Both the position numbers and the translations under genes were made by a program. The notes below the pieces were generated by a model. The model made no database searches, was not told the origin of the DNA, and was given only the letters and a program-made list of their open reading frames with translations. This document shows positions 60,438 through 64,000 of a DNA stretch of 64,000 nt, piece after piece. Source of the stretch: Rhynchospora pubera. Lineage: Eukaryota > Streptophyta > Magnoliopsida > Poales > Cyperaceae. The stretch is taken from positions 82,131,002 through 82,195,001 of the forward strand of contig CM051463.1 of assembly GCA_028095005.1 (NCBI GenBank). Reading direction: 5' to 3'. The stretch's first letter is position 1. Each line of letters opens with the position of its first letter.

Positions 60438-61189
60438 GAGGAAGGTCGGTCGATAGTCGAAGAAGGCTCAAATAATAACATACGCCAAATAACGTTTGTC
60501 CCATAAAATTTTTTATCGAGAAATTAGCCTTTTAATTTTAGTCAATGATATATATATATACTTGTCATTAATTTTAATGATAATTAATTATTTTAATTAT
60601 GGAAATTTAATTTATATGACTATAATGTCCCTCATTTTCGTTATCTGCGACATTTTTGGTAAATTAACTCAGTTCTTCATTATTTGTGGACTAAATTTTT
60701 ATTTCCTTTGTTGATTGCTCTCAGTCATGTAAAATTCACTCTTCAAATAAAAAATAAGAAATAATAATTTCACAATAAGATTTTGTCCGAAAGTTAAAGG
60801 TTAATCTGACTAATTATATAAAAAATCTGATGCCCAATTCTGATGATCAGCTTTTAAATTAATTGCTCTTTTAGCCAGTTAAAGTCTACAGCTTCTTTTC
60901 TGATAAACTAGTATTGGATTGCTGACCCGTATAATTTGGGGTCAAGAAAAGTCAAAAGATTAAAGCACGTAAATTTAAATTTGGGATAAAAAGCGCTTCC
61001 GAAAGATGGATTACCAAAATCTTAGTTAATGGCGTGAATTTATCAAAAAGTTTTGTTATAGTTGAAAGAACATTAAAGGATGCTAAATGACCGAAAAAAA
61101 TAATCTAATATAACCTAGCATGTGAAATTACCGCATGTCATTAGCATAGAAAATATAAAAATTCAACGGGACACCTGAATGTATAACAT
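60438..61189. other. Upstream of HAC, no gene seen
   Basis: AT-rich promoter-distal DNA. No bounded repeat was found. Confidence 0.4.
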
Positions 61190-62345
61190 ATCGTAGTTTT
61201 TTTTTTTTTTTTTGCTGGAAGTCCCATATCATGTTTTTTTTTTTTTTTTTGGTTGACAGAAAGAGGAATCAATTTTTTTTTCCTTTTTTTCGTTTGAATC
61301 AAGGAAGAAATTTTTCCCGTTCTCAAATGACATGAAAGAAAATTTATATCATATTTTTATTTTTTATATAATTGACAAAAATATTTTTTTTATTTCCAGT
61401 GTTTTTTGGTTCGTGATTGGTCATTGGAGGGAAGAGAAATTTTATATCATGACTTCTTTTTTTATTTGGTTTGAAAGAAAAAGGAATAAATATTTTTTTC
61501 ACTGAAAATTTTATATCATGCTGTGTTTTATGGTTCGCGATTGACGCGATGGAAAATTTTATATCATGCCTTTGTTTTTTTTTCATTTGGTTGATAGAAA
61601 GAGGAATCAATCTTTTTTTTCTGTAGTAGTTTTTTCTGTTGAAAATTTTAGAGCATGCATTTCTTTTTTTTTTATTTGGTTTGAGAGAATGAGGAATTAC
61701 TTTTTTATTTTTAAATATTTTATTTTTCTTTTTCCATTGGATTTGAATTTTTTTTTACTGTGTTTTTGGGTTCGCGACTGATAGGAAAGGATATTTTATA
61801 TTGTGCTTTTCTTTTTGAGAATTTTTTTATTTGCTAAACAAAAAGATGAATCAATTTTTTATAAAAAAAAATTCCCTTTTTTTGTCGTAGTTTTTTTTTC
61901 GTTCTTCTTTTTTTATTTGGTTGACAGAAAAAAAAAGAATCATTTTTTTATTTTTAAATATTTTGTTTTTCTTTTTTTGTTAGGTTTGTATCAGGAAAAT
62001 TTTTCTTCCCGTTCCCAATTGATAGAAAAAGAAAATTTATGTCATGTTTTTATTTTTTTCTTTATTTAATTGACAGAAAAAATTTTGTTTTTTTTGTACT
62101 TTTTCTCTGTGTTTTTTTATTCGTGGCTGTGCGAAGTGAAATCATATATCATGTCTTTTAATTATTTGGTTGACTAAAAGGAATCAATTTTTTTATTTAT
62201 TTATTTTTTAAATTTGTTTTTATTATTTTTTTTTGGCTTGTATGAAGGAAATCTTTTTTTTCGTTTTCAATTGACATAAAAGAAAATTTATGTCATGTTT
62301 TTTATTTAATTGACAAAAAGAGGTAAAATCATCTTTTGAATGTTT
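61190..62345 (+). repeat. Decayed T-rich tandem repeat, about 1.15 kb
   Basis: Recurring words in the same order: TTTGGTTGACAGAAAGAGG (61250, 61588, 61916, 62166 and others), AATCAATTTTTTTT, and GAAAATTTTATATCATG (61340, 61434, 61507, 61552, 62030, 62284). The spacing is irregular, roughly 80-120 bp. Long T runs of variable length separate the words. Confidence 0.65.
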
Positions 62346-63702
62346 AGTTCAAAAAAAAAATTTCATGACTTTTTCAAAAATAGTTATTTTGCCATAACTG
62401 TTGCGCGCGCCACTGAAAAAAAACTAGTTGTGGACACTCTAGAAACTCCGTTGTAAAGTTATTTTTCAAAATAAAATTCCTTCCTTATAGGTAAAAACCA
62501 TTCTTGAGGTGGACAGGAGACGCAAGTGCGCAATTGGACACACGTTTAGTTACTTATTTACTCTGCTAACGATTTTGTTTGCTACTCTTTTAAGTCTTTA
62601 TATTTTGGCCAAGATTTACTTGTAATTATGGGTTAACCACTTTTTTTTTTAAAAAAAAAGAACTTTTTCTTTTTTTTAATGCAATTGGTGCCAAAATAAA
62701 GAGTAGCAACCTATCTATAATACCAACAGTCTGAAAAATGAACAATTGACTCTTTCATCATTTGATTATACCAAACAGTTTCATATTACATCAAATTTAA
62801 TACACAACCTATCTATAATATAAAACCATATTGACGTTTCTAGCCTTGAAAACTGTTCTCCCATTTGTTATGATTGTCATATACCCCTCCAGAACAAGAT
62901 GCTAGTCCTATATTACAAATCGGGTGCAAGATCACAGGATGAACGTGGAGCATCAGAAACTATTTTGGCCTTTAATTTGTACTCGTAGGTTCATAGGACT
63001 CGGACACCAGAAGTATACAATACAACTTCATTAGTTTTTCTTATTAATAAAATACAACTTCATTAGTTTTTCTTATTAATAAAATTTGTCGGTGTGGTGA
63101 TTGCCACCTGACCATCAAAAAAAATAAAAGGATGAACGTGGAACTTTCATAATCCTTATGAAAAGTTAAAAGGTAGAAAAAACATTTTAGGGCCACTCGC
63201 TGTAAACTAACAAGTGCACCCACTTGAATTGTCTGTATGCAAAAATATAATCAAAGAGAGAAAAAAAAAAAAAAAAAAAAACTCACATTGTCACAACTTC
63301 AAAAGGTAGCTTGTTCTGAACTATTCATGTGCTGATTTTAAAAATGATCATGGAAATGCAAGGTGCAAAGCAAAGTGGGAGAAATTCAATATCACAATTT
63401 TACATACAGCCCTGCAAAACTAAGACATTATGGGTACTCTTACAAAAATGTGGAACATCCAAATTCACCCCTATCAAGCATGATAGTATGCTCTTTACCA
63501 TCCCATTGCCATTTACTCAAAAGATGCCCAAATACCCTTTCACACAATTTCTCTTTGCAGGGTACTCTCAAATAAAATTAGATGTATAAGCGACATTTAC
63601 CATGCTTTATAGGTGCATTCAAAATCATCCCCTTTCATAAGAACACATGATATTTTGATTTTTTTTTTTTTTAAATGCATACATGATATCATTCTGATAG
63701 CT
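62346..63702. other. Intergenic and 3' UTR of the BAP31-like gene
   Basis: AT-rich DNA with an A run at 63261-63280, a T run near 63658-63672, and a 29-bp direct repeat (about 63022-63050 and 63051-63080: ACAACTTCATTAGTTTTTCT...). No gene is seen. Confidence 0.45.
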
Positions 63703-64000
63703 CTATTCCCTACAGGAAAGAACCTGAGCCTGAAGCACCTGGTTATCCTCCAGCACCCTATCATATTCCAACAGTAACTCCTCACTCTGCTTTTGTAAGG
63801 CTGCCACATGGGCCTCAGCTATCACAGCTCTTCTCTCATGCTCCAGAGACTCATTCTTTACTTTTTGTAATTTCTCATTGAAGGTAGCGAGTTCAGTCTG
63901 GATTTTTTTGAGCTCAGCAGATGCCTTCGCTTCACTTTCCCGCAGAGTTCGGTTCTCGTTCTGGAGCCGCTCAGTTTCTTCACGGGAGGTGGCCACAGTT
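63703..64000 (-). CDS. BAP31-like ER membrane protein, C-terminal exon (partial)
   Basis: The window ends inside this gene. The visible 98 or so codons form a continuous coiled coil rich in Glu, Lys and Ala, starting TVATSREETERLQNENRTL and ending EELLLEYDRVLEDNQVLQAQVL. The EYDRxLEDNQ block is the C-terminal signature of plant B-cell receptor-associated protein 31 homologues. These are ER proteins with three N-terminal membrane segments (outside this window) and a cytosolic coiled coil that takes part in sorting of membrane proteins. Unlike the human protein and many plant forms, the end SCRE has no clear KKXX retrieval motif. The stop is at 63703-63705. Confidence 0.75.
   Translation of the reverse strand, partial: TVATSREETERLQNENRTLRESEAKASAELKKIQTELATFNEKLQKVKNESLEHERRAVIAEAHVAALQKQSEELLLEYDRVLEDNQVLQAQVLSCRE

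Noticed and set aside
61141..62069. Several Phe- or Lys-rich open frames
   Set aside because: They come from T runs in the decayed tandem repeat.

Overview
The window is nuclear DNA of a flowering plant, most likely a dicot. Gene models are intron-rich, intergenic DNA is AT-rich, and the region is full of small plant transposons, an LTR retrotransposon and non-LTR retrotransposon tails. I cannot name the species. There is no tRNA, rRNA, CRISPR array or operon that I can support. Six gene models can be traced nearly exon by exon, one gene is split in two by a transposon, and one gene runs off the right edge. Layout from left to right: (1) 176-4867 (+), an AKR2 ankyrin-repeat protein, 8 exons and 342 aa. 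(2) 6087-6981, two related foldback MITEs. (3) 7650-10092 (+), pantothenate synthetase, 5 exons and 318 aa. (4) 11761-15277 (+), a RING-H2 protein of about 338 aa. (5) 19850-25231 (-), a single-exon vacuolar iron transporter-like (VTL) gene cut in two by a 4.69-kb Ty1/copia element with 330-bp LTRs that look identical and a 5-bp target duplication. (6) 25.8-31.5 kb, a transposon-dense stretch with non-LTR tails, a hAT MITE, a 1.44-kb long-TIR element, a row of small MITEs, and a decayed second copy of the VTL promoter interrupted by another MITE. (7) 35356-37644 (-), an RBM42-type RNA-binding protein of 251 aa, facing away from (8) 38778-41501 (+), an NPH3/BTB-domain protein of 603 aa. (9) 42.3-46.2 kb, a 1.53-kb non-autonomous hAT element, a minisatellite and a truncated LINE. 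(10) 46.9-60.2 kb (-), a CBP/p300-type HAC histone acetyltransferase (12 coding exons, 1492 aa as traced) that stops right after its second ZZ finger. Two copies of the missing TAZ2 exon lie 2 and 6 kb downstream. (11) 61.2-62.3 kb, a decayed T-rich tandem repeat. (12) 63703-64000 (-), the last exon of a BAP31-like ER protein. The genes do not form one pathway. Their roles are chloroplast outer-envelope protein targeting (AKR2), vitamin B5 synthesis (PANC), ubiquitin ligation (RING), iron or metal transport (VTL), mRNA processing (RBM42), Cullin3-linked signalling (NPH3), transcriptional co-activation (HAC) and ER sorting (BAP31-like). I found no unknown multi-gene system. The best leads are structural: the VTL gene knocked out by an apparently recent insertion whose own proteins look inactive; the HAC gene with a detached, duplicated TAZ2 domain, a set of long internal protein repeats, and an inverted copy of its own exon 3 in its first coding intron; and the relic VTL paralogue promoter.
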